A stretch of DNA of 64,000 nt. Source: Madurella fahalii. Its lineage: Eukaryota; Ascomycota; Sordariomycetes; Sordariales. The translations under genes and the position numbers were made by a program. The notes under the pieces were generated by a model, which saw only the letters and a program-made list of their open reading frames with translations, was not told where the DNA came from and searched no databases. This document shows positions 21,714 to 32,949 of this stretch, one piece after another; the first letter of the stretch is position 1, and every line of letters starts with the position of its first letter. The stretch lies in the NCBI GenBank assembly GCA_029876055.1, contig CM056874.1, positions 1,240,001 through 1,304,000 of the forward strand. Direction: 5' to 3'.

Positions 21714-24700
21714 ATGGCTCAATCTCCACCTCCCACAGTGAACGAGCATGGAATTACTGTCTTGTTCGAAGCTGAGAACCCCACGATCGAGTCTGTGTCC
21801 CATCCACCTTTCCCACCCATCCACCTTTCCCACCCATCCACCTTGTCCGCCCTGTTTCCCGCACCACTACCATCCATACCCATTACCTTTGGACTTGCCA
21901 CGGATTTAGTATCGCTAATTATCCCCGCTGTAGTATCGTCTTTGTCCACGGCTTCACCGGCCATCCTGAACGAACTTGGACGTCCGACCATCCCACTGAA
22001 CGAAGCCTTCCGATCAGGAAGCGCCCGGCACCTAACTCCAGCAACGTCCAACCTTCGCCCTCCAAAATCCCACGCTTCTTCTCGCCACATCTGCAACGGC
22101 CCACAGAATTGGATAAACATGGCACCGACAACTCCCCGGAATCAGAACAAGCACACGGTGTCTATTGGCCCCGCGACCTCGTTCGGACCACACTTCCCCA
22201 TTCTCGAATTCTCACATACGGCTACGATACCAATATCCGCAAAAGGCTCAGTAGTAGTCCTGTGAGCAAGAAATCCGTTGGTGATCATGGCTGGGACTTG
22301 CTCTGTACCTTGGCTGACAACCGTCGGGATGCTCCCTTGCGACCCCTCATCTTCGTCGCCCATAGTCTAGGTGGACTGGTATCCAAGGTTGCCCTGATCA
22401 AAGCCAGCGAGCACGGCCATGATAAACCCCAGAGTCATTTACACAACGTTGCTCAGTCGACAGTTGGCGTGTTATTCTTCGGCACGCCACATCGAGGAGC
22501 CAACCCATTCAATATTGCGCACGAGGTGCTCAAGGCCGTAGTGGGAGTCGCATTGCAACATAATCATGACGTCGTACAAACCCTATTGCAGGGGGGGGAT
22601 TATTTAAGGTCCATTCAAGACAGCTTTGTGGCTTTATCAAAGCACCATCGTTGGACTATCTTTTCCTTTCAGGAAGAGTACCCTTTACGTGGACCCTTCG
22701 GCAGACGGGTGAGGCCTGCGTTCATACTCCTCTTCGAGAAAAAAACAAAAAAAAAAAATTAAATATCTGCTGACACCATTTTCCAAGGTTGTCGAGGATG
22801 AATCCTCCTGCATTGGCGACCCTGAGCTTGAAACAAAGCGTCATATCGGAAAGGATCATAAGAACATGGTTCGGTTCTCCGGTGCCCATGACCCGGAATA
22901 CCAGAAAGTCGCATTTGCACTACGCTCCATCTACGATCGTCTCCAAATTCCATCCGAGCCTCCTCCCCAAGATAACGTGTCCCAGGAAAACGGACCGTTG
23001 CTTGCAGCACCCCTCGATATTGGCCCGCTAGTCACTGCTGAGGTCCTTTCCCAACGCCAGCTGCTTATAGACCTTTTGCACTTTGATGAGATTGACGCTC
23101 GGTTGCTCTCATTGAAGACTGCCCACAACAAGACGTGCTTATGGTTCCTTGAGAAGGAGGAATACCGCCAGTGGCTGGATCTACAGAACCTTGAGCGTCA
23201 TCATGGCTTCTTATGGATCAAGGGGAAACCGGGCTCTGGCAAGTCGATCCTGATGAAGTTTCTCGAGTCAAAGACCAGACTTTCTAGTTCCAAAGATCCC
23301 AATCGTCTTTTCGCCTCGTTTTTCTTCTATGCGCCTGGTGAACAGCTGGAAAAATCCATCCTCGGTCTCTATCGGTCCCTGCTTTGGCAACTTTTTCAAA
23401 AAGCCCCAGACCTCCAGCGAGTTCTTGACGAGTTTGATTCCAACGCCCGGCATATCATCCAGAGAGCTGGCTGGCAGTCCGAGGTTCTCAAAGGCACTAT
23501 CGAAAAAGCCATTGACTGTTTAGGCGATCGGGACTTATCAGTCTTCATTGACGCCCTGGACGAGTGCCGCGATGACGATGTTGCCGACATGGTATCCTTC
23601 TTCGAAGACCTGGGTGAGCGAGCAACTGAGAAAAGCATCCGCCTTCGCATATGCTTCTCAAGTCGGCATTATCCGTCAATCGAACTCAAGTGTGGCTTCG
23701 AAATAAAACTGGAGGACCAAGATGAACACAGCGAAGACATCGCCCGGTATATCAGCAGCAAGCTGAAACTTCCCAAGTCGAAGCGAGCCGAGGATTTCAG
23801 AAAGGAAGTTCTTACAAAGTCCGCTGGGATCTTCCTCTGGGTCGCATTGGTTATTCCTATGCTCAATAAAACGAATGCTGAGGGTCGAGTCGACCAACTC
23901 CAAAAACGTCTCAACACAATACCTATGGGACTAGACGACCTATTCAACATGATTCTAGCACGAGATAATCAAGCTATGGACGAGCTACAGTTCTGTATCC
24001 AGTTGATCCTGTTTGCCATCCGGCCTGTGACCCTGACGGAGTATTACTTTGCTCTCCGCCGTGCTGGAGACAACGATCTTCATGATTCGTGGGCAGCAGA
24101 GGAGGTTGACCGCGGCGCCATGGTCCGATTTGCCCAGAGTTCCTCCAAAGGTCTGGCAGAAGTGACCAAGACACGAAAAAAGGATAAGGATCCGACGGTG
24201 CAGTTCATACACGAGTCTGTGCGTGATTTCTTGTTTTCAGAGAAGGGGCGACAGCGACTCTGGCCATCATTCAATCACAATGAGTTCAGCGCATTTGGTC
24301 ACGACGCACTCAAATCACGGTGCTTGGGCGAGATTGAAGCTTATCAGGGCCGAGAACCCCAAACCAGTACAAGATCGGCTGAGGATCTCATGCAAATGTG
24401 GCCGTTTCTCCGGTATGCGACAGACAATATCCTCCTTCACGCCAATCTGGCACAACAATACGGAGTTTCTCAGCACGAGTTTCTACTCCAATTCTCCGGG
24501 CGCCAGCAAGATTGGGTCAAACTTTACAATGCTTTCGAGAAATTCAAAGCACGACATTACAGCGACACGGTTGACATTCTATACATTCTTGCAGAACATG
24601 GCTTGGATAGCCTTCTGCAAATCCACCCCAGACTCTCATCCCACTTGAACGTCCGTGGTGGTCGCTACTATCTACCCCTTGCGGCTGCTGCTATCCTCAA

Positions 24701-25292
24701 GCACAAAGCTGCAGCTCGGGTGTTAGTCGCTTCTTTGAGTTCTAATCCCGACCTTGCGGATTGCATAGAGGATTGTGTAACTGCCTTGTCACGCGGGCGA
24801 AACTGCAACTTGGCGTCTCCGAAGGATTTCTTCAACCTCTGGAATGAATTCAACCACATACCACTGATGAAGCATTGCATTGACTTCTTCCACCGGAGAG
24901 TCGACGGGCAGACGCTCGAGGGGCATAGCGGTTGGGTTAGGGCAGTAGCCTTCTCGCCAGATGGCCAGACACTTGCGTCGGCTTTAGACGATGATACAGT
25001 ACGGCTCTGGGATGTAGCTACTGGTGCCTGCCGGCAGACATTCGAGGGGCATAGCGGTTGGGTTTACGCAGTAGCCTTCTCGCCAGATGGCCAGACACTT
25101 GCGTCGGCTTCAAGCGATCGTAAAGTACGGCTCTGGGATGTAGCTACTGGTACCTGCCGGCAGACGTTCGACGGGCATAGCGGTTGCGTTAACGCAGTAG
25201 CCTTCTCGCCAGATGGCCAGACACTTGCGTCGGCTTCAGACGATCGTACAGTACGGCTCTGTGATATGGCGACTAGGAAAAACCTTCTCTAA
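21714..25292 (+). CDS. STAND/NLR protein: SesB-like hydrolase, NACHT, WD40 repeats
   Basis: Three exons, 21714-21790, 21934-22708 and 22788-25292, give 1118 residues. Residues 15-280 are an alpha/beta-hydrolase of the SesB type: VFVHGFTGH near residue 29, the nucleophile elbow AHSLGG with Ser170, and FFGTPHRGA near 206. Residues about 415-600 are a NACHT NTPase with Walker A GKPGSGKS (430-437) and Walker B FIDALDEC. A helical region follows, and residues 993-1118 are three WD40 units of exactly 42 residues. This is the architecture of fungal NLR-like proteins such as the HNWD and HET-E relatives that mediate heterokaryon incompatibility or defence. The first intron uses an uncommon donor (GTCTGT), chosen because it alone restores the DIVFVHGF reading. 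The protein ends directly after the third repeat, so the propeller is incomplete as encoded. Confidence 0.87.
24912..25289 (+). repeat. three tandem 126-bp WD40-encoding units
   Basis: Units run 24912-25037, 25038-25163 and 25164-25289. The core GHSG-V-AVAFSPDGQTLASA is kept in every copy and long DNA stretches are identical. Differences cluster at the residue after WV/CV, at the four residues after LASA, and at the unit ends. Confidence 0.95.
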
Positions 25293-25933
25293 CTTTCTCC
25301 TGACTACTGGGCAATATGTGTATCAGTCTAGGTATTATATTTCTGATATCTCTGCTTTATTGAAGGGTCTGGGAGGTGCAACTGCTTTATATACTTACAA
25401 CATAGTTTTCGCCACTGACGTAATGATGATAGATAGGTGCCATTGCTACTTCAAGACTAGCTGCGGCTAGAGACCACTGATAGGCAGAGAAGGAACAACT
25501 ACTTCGATGAGATGGCAGCGTTAGACCACGAGGTTGCCACTAAAGCCAGCAACCGAGCAATACCACTACACGCGAGCATTCTCAAGGAGGTGCAAACTCG
25601 AGGAGTCGAGAGAGGGGATTGAAAGGGAGAAGGCCCAGCTTTATGGAATTCCCATAATCCATTATCTACTGGGATGGGCTGGCCTGCCTAACGCGTGTGT
25701 TTCCGTCTCGGCACATTCGTTCCCTGTGTCCGTTGTTTGTTCCATGTCTTGGTTCCATGCTGTGCCGAGAAATAGTCCTGGGCCTGTTGGCGAATCATGT
25801 CACACTTAGAGCCCGGTTCGCCACAGATTCGCAGCCCGCCAAAACATAGTCTCTTACTAGAATATTTTCTTTGAGAAAAATAGAACCAGTTACTCCTAAA
25901 ACATCTTTCCGTGTCTACAAGAAGAAAGTGACA
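25293..25933. other. intergenic region
   Basis: No gene is recognised. An open frame at 25534-25809 has no motif. The first part is the presumed 3' UTR of the NLR gene and is AT-richer than its coding sequence. Confidence 0.4.
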
Positions 25934-26089
25934 ATGTCAAGCCGGCGACTTGTTCTCGTCACGGGCGTCAATGGCTACATTGCCGCCTGCACGGCTGCCA
26001 CCTTCCTCCGGGCCGGGTATGCCGTCCGCAGCACGGTCCGCACGGCGATATCCGCCAGCAAGCCGCTCATTCGTACACTCAGTCAGTAA
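25934..26089 (+). pseudogene. truncated NAD(P)-dependent reductase (N-terminal fragment)
   Basis: From the ATG at 25934 the frame reads a typical start of an extended short-chain dehydrogenase or GRE2-like ketoreductase: a hydrophobic beta strand, the GVNGYIA nucleotide-binding turn (GxxGxxA), a helix, and a second strand with the TVR motif that contacts NADP phosphate. The reading stops after 51 residues. The normal family length is about 330-350 residues. Nothing downstream continues the fold in any frame; instead a pyrimidine-rich segment with palindromic CCACTAGTGG motifs begins. I interpret this as a gene broken by insertion or recombination. An unseen intron that skips a long insert cannot be excluded. 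Confidence 0.6.
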
Positions 26090-26640
26090 CACGACCGGGA
26101 AGCCGACTAATGGAAGCCCCTTTCCTGCTTCTCCCTTCCTCTTTTCTACTCACCCTCGTGAACCTTCCACTAGTGGACGATCCACAAGTGGAAACCCCTT
26201 TTTGGTCTCCTCCTTTCCACCTCCCCTCCCTCCACTGCTGGGAAGTCCCTCCCTTTCAGTCTTCTCTTTTCCTCCCCTTCACCGGTAGATGTTCCACTAG
26301 TGAATTTTATGAAAGGCCCCTTTTCCTGCTTTTCATCTCCTCTTTTCCATCTCCACTGAGACCCGAGTCAAGGCAGTATCACGACAAAGCTACGCCCCCG
26401 TCCCCCAACATACAGTGAATGACGAGACTAGGACGGGAGACAGCCGCGAATAGGTTGGCGGTGGGGCTGTTGTCTTGAGGATCAGCGCTACACTCCGGAC
26501 ATCACTAGTCCATGTTTTACCCATATCCATTTCCGCCTTTCTGGTCATATCAGCCTGAATCGATGGTTTTGGTTTGATGACGACCTCGATATGCGGATTG
26601 CTCCCTTCCTTGCATCTTACTATATCAAGAGCCTCCTCTA
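26090..26640. other. non-coding segment with palindromic motifs
   Basis: The segment is C/T-rich (26110-26345) and contains the palindrome CCACTAGTGG at 26167-26176, a related CCACAAGTGG just after it, and CCACTAGTG again near 26293. Blocks such as CCTTTTCCTGCTT recur in it. This may be a small non-autonomous element that lies across the end of the broken reductase. Confidence 0.4.
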
Positions 26641-28673
26641 GCTCGCCGCTAAACTGCATGATCTGCTTGTTATCGCCTCGGTTGCTACCATCACCCTAAA
26701 AATATTCTTGCGCTGGCTTATTGAGGGCTGCCTTCTCCTTGCCTTGGTGATCGAGGTCTACCAGATCCGAGATGTCCCCTACCTCTTCAGCTCGCAATTT
26801 TAGTGGACAGTCAACAGGAGATTCTGGCTTTCGGCCCTTGTCGTCTGTATCAACACCATCATCGCGACGCTTGTGGGTCCAGCATCAGCTATCCTGATCA
26901 TCCCTGAGCTAGGCTGATTTCCACTCCGCAACCCGTTTACCTCGACCTAAAACCGCGTATTCCACGACAACCTTCCGGAAGTGACATGGTCACACGTTGT
27001 CAAGGCGTCTTTGCTCGCCGGGAAGGGAGAACTCGACGGCCGCAGCGATCTTAGAGGCTGGTTTGCATACTAGCGTCCCAGCACCGGCTTCTCTGAATTA
27101 TAGAACCGGATTGGCGGATGGAAAGCTCGGAGCTATATTTCAGCGAGCCGATACTTAGCGATCCCACGGGTTCGGTCAGGCACCACATGTTGCTCGGTAG
27201 TTCAGGTGTGATGGGTGCTTGATATTCCACCACGATATCTATATCGACGATGATGACCGTTGGCCGCCTGGTCAATCACATCAGAGGTAGCGAGTTCGAC
27301 GATATCGCAAGTGACCGCCAGTTTTGATTAACCACGTCGAACAAGTCACGCATCTACCAGCCATTTATGCGGAGCAGTTACCGGGTCTATGATCGAGCGG
27401 ATGCTATCAACAATAACAACATAGTTCCCTTAGACAATCGGTTTCTTGCTTGACTTGGGGATTCAAATTGTGAAAGGATGCTTGATGAACTACGGGAAAT
27501 CATCGTAACTGGCCTGTATGAATCCACAATTGTGGGAGGGATCCTTAATGAATAACATTGGATATCGACTTATATACCTCGACTTATATACCTCAGGCAA
27601 CTAACCGTACTGTCTCTAGGTTGATGCGGGTAGTCCCTCGCACCCGAAACTCACGTAGGCATTCATCGGGGCCAATGCTCGCGAGAACTACCTCCTGTTA
27701 GTAGGAGGTACGGTGCCTTACATCAACGGAACCTAAATGCATCTATCTTTGCTTGCACCATCATAACTCACCGGATGCCGTCCGTCCTCACCATATCGCC
27801 GGGCGAAAGCGACTACGAGCAGGACAACCTCACGGACTTTTAGGATGCATCCGGCAGTCCCGGCGTCGGATCCATCAGCGTGGGGACCGCGATCAAAATG
27901 CTCAATACAAATTGGGTCGAGTATCTGTTCCCCATTGCGTACGTCGGACCGACCAACGACACGGAGATGACGAGAGCCGAGTTGATCCTCACGCTCTTCG
28001 AAGCGGCCATGCCAAAATACCGGCATGGAAACGTAACCATCGACGTTTTCAAACCCGGTTACGATTCGAACAAATACTCGAGCCTATACTGGTCGCAACA
28101 ATTCCTGCAGAAAACCTTTGACGCTGTCGTGGCCGAAAGCCTGGCGTGTGGGGTCCGTGGGCACCAGTTATGCACTGGTTTCTCGCAACGACACGGCTGT
28201 GATGCTTGAAAACCTGGGAATAAGCCAAATTTATGGCCAACACATCACCTTGACTGGCCCAACGGGACCGGACTCCGCTGGGACAAGGCGGGCGTGCAGC
28301 GGCCGGAGGGGGATGTCAGGACGCCGCAGCGGCTTCTCGACGGGCTCCCGTCACCGACAAGTTCCGACTTTGTCAGGGAAAGATATGGCAACGCTTCGGC
28401 AAGGCGGGCACAACCAGAGAGTTTGCCATCGTTGTCGTGGTTCTCTACTTCGGCGTCCTCAGGGCGTATTGATCTATGTCGCGGTGCTCTCGCGCCGCCA
28501 CGGCAGAGAGGGCGTCCCGACTATTATCACCTAGGGCGACGTAGCCGAGCTTTTGATCCTAGTGTGGGATTCCAAACCGAGTTCTGAGTTGAGCAACTCG
28601 AGTGTGGAAATGGTGAAGCCGTGTTTGTACGCGACTAATGTTGACATCGGCGCCGAGAAAACGGGCAGGGAGT
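26641..28673 (+). pseudogene. broken gene for a large fungal multi-helix membrane protein
   Basis: Plus-strand reading over this span gives membrane-protein text cut by stops and frame changes. Around 26700-26830 there is LRWLIEGCLLLALVIEVYQ, DVPYLFSSQF, then a stop, then WTVNRRFWLSALVV. Further stops interrupt at about 26915 and 26955. At 27890-28130 a clean stretch reads ISVGTAIKMLNTNWVEYL and YDSNKYSSLYWSQQF, and at about 28540-28670 the end reads AELLILVWDSKPSSEL. Together these resemble an uncharacterised family of roughly 700-residue membrane proteins seen in many ascomycetes. Several stop codons are TAG, TGA or TAA where a Trp or Gln is likely. The gene is not functional as read. Confidence 0.55.
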
Positions 28674-30050
28674 AGTTAGCGGCGGAGGGTCAGAAGGGGC
28701 TACTGAAGTTAAGGAAGGCTAAAAATATCAACGACAAGCAGTAATATATAGGGGAAGGGCATGCTAGACCGGCTGTTCCAATGAGTAAGGTGATAAAAGG
28801 AATGATGTGAAACCAAGCGTGTGTGTTTATGCATCTATGGCTATGTATGTGCGCAGCCGTGAGCGGGTGTATGGTCATCGAAGGAAGCAGCAGCTCAAAC
28901 GAGTTGTAGAAGCTCGCATGGAGCGAGTGAGTACCTTCCTTGCTGGGTGTTACAGAAATGGTCGTAAGGCGGTCTGATACATGTCGTTCACGGAAATTTT
29001 AGCATTTAGATAACCGTGAGATACTATTCATAGGCGAAGAGTTGTTAAAGTAGTCTATAGACCCAGTCGCGTAGTGAAAAGGGTCACATCAAGGCGGATT
29101 ATATCAGCACTGCCAATAAGTCAAATATTAGCTAAACAAGTCAAATCCAGTTCCTTACAAACAAGCCAAATTGGCCAATCTGACGATTTGAGCAAAGTCA
29201 AATCGAAACTAGCCATATTTGGCTCGATTTGGATACACCCACCTATATAGCGTCTTGGCTGTTAGAGTCTGGGCAAGGATTCCAGCCCTAGCCCCATGTA
29301 CCGCACAAGACTGTTAGAGGGACCAGACTTGGCTAAGTTCCCTCTAGCAACGTTCTTCCCAGCTATATCCCTCTTGTATTGTATTGCAAAATGCCAGAAG
29401 AAACATAGGTCTCAGCCCACCAGCTCTCTTTGGGACTTCGTCCTGTCCCTCCAAGCCTCGCGAGCTAACTAAAGGATCTTGGCGACGTGGATTTCGATGC
29501 TCTGCTTGCTAAAGATTTTACATCTTAGTCCAAAATCAGTCTCTAAAGAAAGCAGTATCTGTTGGAAGAGTAGATATACAGGAAAAGGCCTCGTACCTCG
29601 TAGATTTCCTCCTATAGAAGGTAGCTTGTTGAAGTAGCTGAGAACTACAACATTAGTCGCTTTTAGTGTTACAATTACTGCTCCCAAGTCTTCAACGCTA
29701 AAGCGACGTTGTCGTTAGATGCTCATCTCAATTAGGAGCACTAGAGATATAAGGAAGGTAAAGGACCCTCCTTTCTAGCCCTTAAGAAGTAGCGCTCAAC
29801 GCTCAAGATATTCCGTACTACTATAGCAAGTACACTAATAATATTGTAGTCACTTAGCGATAGCTTTAAGTTGTACCTACTCAAATAGGTTATTAGCCAC
29901 AATAATTAATTTGCAGTAGTCAAATACCTACAATTTCACAAACTTCTAAATCTTATAATTCTATTGTTGTTAACAAATTGGCTGGTTTATTCTGATTGAT
30001 GGCAACTAACTTAATAATCTGGTATACGCACTTAACGGATGCTGTTGTGG
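28674..30050. repeat. AT-rich degraded repeat relic
   Basis: The base composition drops sharply to AT-rich compared with both flanks, most strongly at 29100-30000, and TA dinucleotides are very frequent. All frames are full of stops. This is the usual look of a transposon copy damaged by repeat-induced point mutation in Sordariomycetes. Short palindromes such as AGCCATATTTGGCT occur near 29210-29225. I cannot name the element. Confidence 0.5.
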
Positions 30051-31043
30051 ATGGATCGTGGTGCGGCGAGTGAAACGAGTGCCCTGATCAACAAGAAAAC
30101 CCGGCCCGGCTTGAGGACGGTGAGGCGAGGTGACGGTAGGCACAGTACAGAAGGTGCCTACCTAAAAGTATTATCCAGTAATGCGACGACAGGAGATACA
30201 GGGTAATTCACTGACCTCTGGCACTGGTATATCTGGACGTTTTAACCCTAGGTTCAGGTAGTCGATCTAGCCGAGCGAGTCAAGGTAAGGTATCTTACCT
30301 AGCACCTCCTTCCCCTTGTGTGGCGCAAACAGAGTCTCTTACTACTAAGTGCAGCATTTGCGTCTGATCACTGATGCTAGACATATCCATCATAAAGTCA
30401 GCCACATCAATCGCCTTATTGAGATTATCGGCAGTGGGCTACAAGAAATAGGATTCGCGAGCTTCTTGATCATTCTTTCGTTTTCTTCTTTCTCTTTCCT
30501 TTTTCTTTGTTTCCTTTCTTTTCTTTCTTCGAGCAGGCTTTCAATATCAATATCAGTGTGAGACGAAGCGCACAAGGTGGCGAATGAGAAACGCAAATAA
30601 ATACACTGTAGACAGCCCGATCGGCTCGTCATGAGGTTCCACCCCATGCTCAGTAACAAACGATTTGTATTGCTGTGGAAGAAGTGTGAGGGGATCAGAT
30701 TCTCAACAGATTGTTGTAGTCCATTGACTTCTGAATGGTCCGCCAATCCCTCTCGGTCACGAGATCAGGTAGGAAGAAAGGGATGCTATTCTGACACAGA
30801 TTGGACACGTCGCCGCCTATGTGCTTTTCCCTCTGCGCCCGTCTTGTATCCTGCTTTCTCAACTTGAATCGAAGGCTTCTGTTGAGTAACGTTGTCTGCG
30901 GGTATCCGAGTGGGAGATCCGTCTCGTCACAACAACCGGCCCATCGCTGTACAGCTTGTAAGCTTCACGATGGTAGATGAATTCACTCATTAGTATACTC
31001 ATAAAGACGAGCGAAAGACCGAAGGACTCCGGCTTCAGGCGTA
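30051..31043. other. intergenic region
   Basis: No gene is supported. The sequence returns to normal composition. A pyrimidine-rich tract lies at about 30475-30535. The minus frame 30390-30746 is mostly the Lys/Glu translation of that tract and is not convincing. Confidence 0.4.
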
Positions 31044-31760
31044 TCAGGCGAAAGGGGAGGCTGGGCGGAACGTCGCCGCCAAGACCGAAACCTCAACATG
31101 ACGGCAGCGCTCGAGGAGGTTGACGAAGTGGCTCTCAAGGTTGATGCACCGCTGGCGAATCAAACCCAGCGTGGCGGCTGACAGTGTGTAACTCCGCTGT
31201 GGAACAATGTTTAACTGCTCCAAGGCGTACCGGCAACAGGTGTCGAACCGAATATAAAGTTCTTGGATCCCCAGGTTCCCTTGGATTATATCCATGATCT
31301 CTGCCCAGTTCGGTGTCCACTCGTCTTCTATTTCAGGCCTCGGATAATGTGGGCTCAGGGTCGCTTCATAGATGCTTCCCCTTGCTCCCTGCTGGCTGGG
31401 GCAGAAGCAGGAGAAGTGGATGTTGATTTTCCGGACAAGCGCAATGTCATCCCCGAGCGTCTTGAGGACGTCCAGTGCTCCGGCACTGTAGAGGTCGATT
31501 CCTCTGTACAGTGATGGCGGTGCTCCCACAGCGATCTGTTTGCAAGCATGCATGGGAACGATGCCCGGGTTGAAGGTCTTCGGGTAGATTGACCATTTCT
31601 CCTTGTATCCAGTCGCGGCCAGCTTCGCCGTAGATCTGCTGCCGGATCTCAAAAGGGAGATCAAAGATATGTCGCGGGCGTTCTTGCCTCGCACCGTGGG
31701 AGTGAGTACCCAAACCTGTCTCTAATGTTCTCGCGGCGCCGATTCGGGGCCAGCTGCCTC
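31044..31760 (-). pseudogene. frameshifted DUF7730-like / F-box-associated protein gene
   Basis: One minus frame reads RHIFDLPFEIRQQIYGEAGR (about 31690-31630), the usual start of a fungal DUF7730 or F-box-like protein. The continuation expected for this family, KTFNPG....HACKQI.VGAPPSLYRGIDLYS, lies in another frame from about 31590 down to the stop at 31044. No GT-AG intron fits between them, so an indel near 31560-31600 has split the frame. The C-terminal half (about 190 codons) is otherwise intact. If an error in the assembly made the shift, this would be a gene of about 230-260 residues. Function in the family is unknown. Confidence 0.5.
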
Positions 31761-32417
31761 GGTCGTACATACGAGCAGGATTGTCAACTTCGATTCCGGC
31801 GCTGGGCCGGGAGCAATCGGGAACTGGGCATCCGAGACGCTGTGTAAAGTGATATACGAAGTATTCGGGAACCTCGAGGTGGTAAGACACGAATTTTTCC
31901 ACCTCCAGACGTATCAGTTGCGCCCAGAACCCAGAGTTGGCATCGAAGTCAAGCCCCCGTCGGAACTGACTCTCCATACCATCATGGGACGCTCAAACAC
32001 GCAGTTCCTGGCTTTATGATGACCAATGTCGACTCGAATGACACCAGGGCGCGCACCATTTGATTGTAAGTAGTCAAACACTAGTCCCCAGTTTTTTCAC
32101 GGGTCGCAGGAGTCACAGAATGAGTTGATGACTCTGATCTGCCGGATATTACGCATACTCGGGGCCCCTATGAACTCCAAAAACTCCATGGCAAGCAACG
32201 GTTTCCAGCCGAGACTGATTTTCTGGTATAGGACGGCGGTGGCCTCCTCGCGGACATGGCGCGAGGCGGAGAGGAGACCAATCGAGGTGCTGGGAAGTCG
32301 TCTATCTGGGCTGGGCCACCACTTCATTTCATTGACGCCGACGACATGGGTACCATAAAGTTCTCTAACTTCTCCATGGTCGTGGTGGTACAATACCTGG
32401 CAGCGAATCGAGGTGCA
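31761..32417 (-). pseudogene. second DUF7730-like gene copy, broken
   Basis: Just upstream of the previous pseudogene and on the same strand. From the ATG at 32417 the text MHLDSLP changes frame into IRCQVLYHHDHGEV, then reads IGLLSASRHVREEATAVLYQ and FLEFIGAPSMRNIRQIRVI, followed by a stop at about 32099. The reading resumes with KNWGLVFDYLQSNGARPGVI and moves to another frame at about 31980 (GFWAQLIRLEVEKFVSYHLE). One stop and at least two frame changes point to a decayed gene. The SRHVREEATAVLYQ part is the typical family motif, so the two neighbours look like members of the same or a related family. Confidence 0.5.
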
Positions 32418-32949
32418 TGTCGGTCAAGCGCGATTGATAGATCAAGACCAGAGGAAGGAAGGATTTTATTTCTATCTGCAGTTGGGTGGTCAAATTTTGC
32501 CAAAACTCGTCTCTGAGTCACATCCACTACCTTGTTTAAGCACTGCGCCTCAACTACGCTTAGATGACTCCAGCGCTCAGATCATTTTCACGTGACACTC
32601 CCAAACACACGATCCTCTGGGGAGAGTAAAGAAACAAGGGAAAAGGAAACGAAGGGAGAAGATATGGGGATTTAGTGCTTGCCTGCATGATGCACAATGC
32701 AGGAGCAGCGAAACTCATGCCAGTGAATCATCGAATGTCTTAACAAGCCCAAAGTTGCTCCTCATCCTATACCTTCAGATTGCAATCTGATTGGGAACGT
32801 TCTTGCGATGAGTAGGCGGCATCCCGCGCGCATAACGCCACTAGAGTCTAAGCATTTCCTTTAAGGTCAACAAGAAGCCTCCCGTGCGCAAGACGCTGCT
32901 AAACGATCGGATTCGTCACTCATCCAAGTAATACCAACTCCTCTAGCCA
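32418..32949. other. intergenic region
   Basis: No gene is seen. The part next to 32949 is the presumed 3' UTR of the TRAPPC12-like gene on the minus strand. Confidence 0.45.

Noticed and set aside
21543..22265. 240-codon plus frame overlapping the start of the NLR gene
   Set aside because: It reads through intron one in a frame that loses the hydrolase motif; the spliced model restores VFVHGFTGH.
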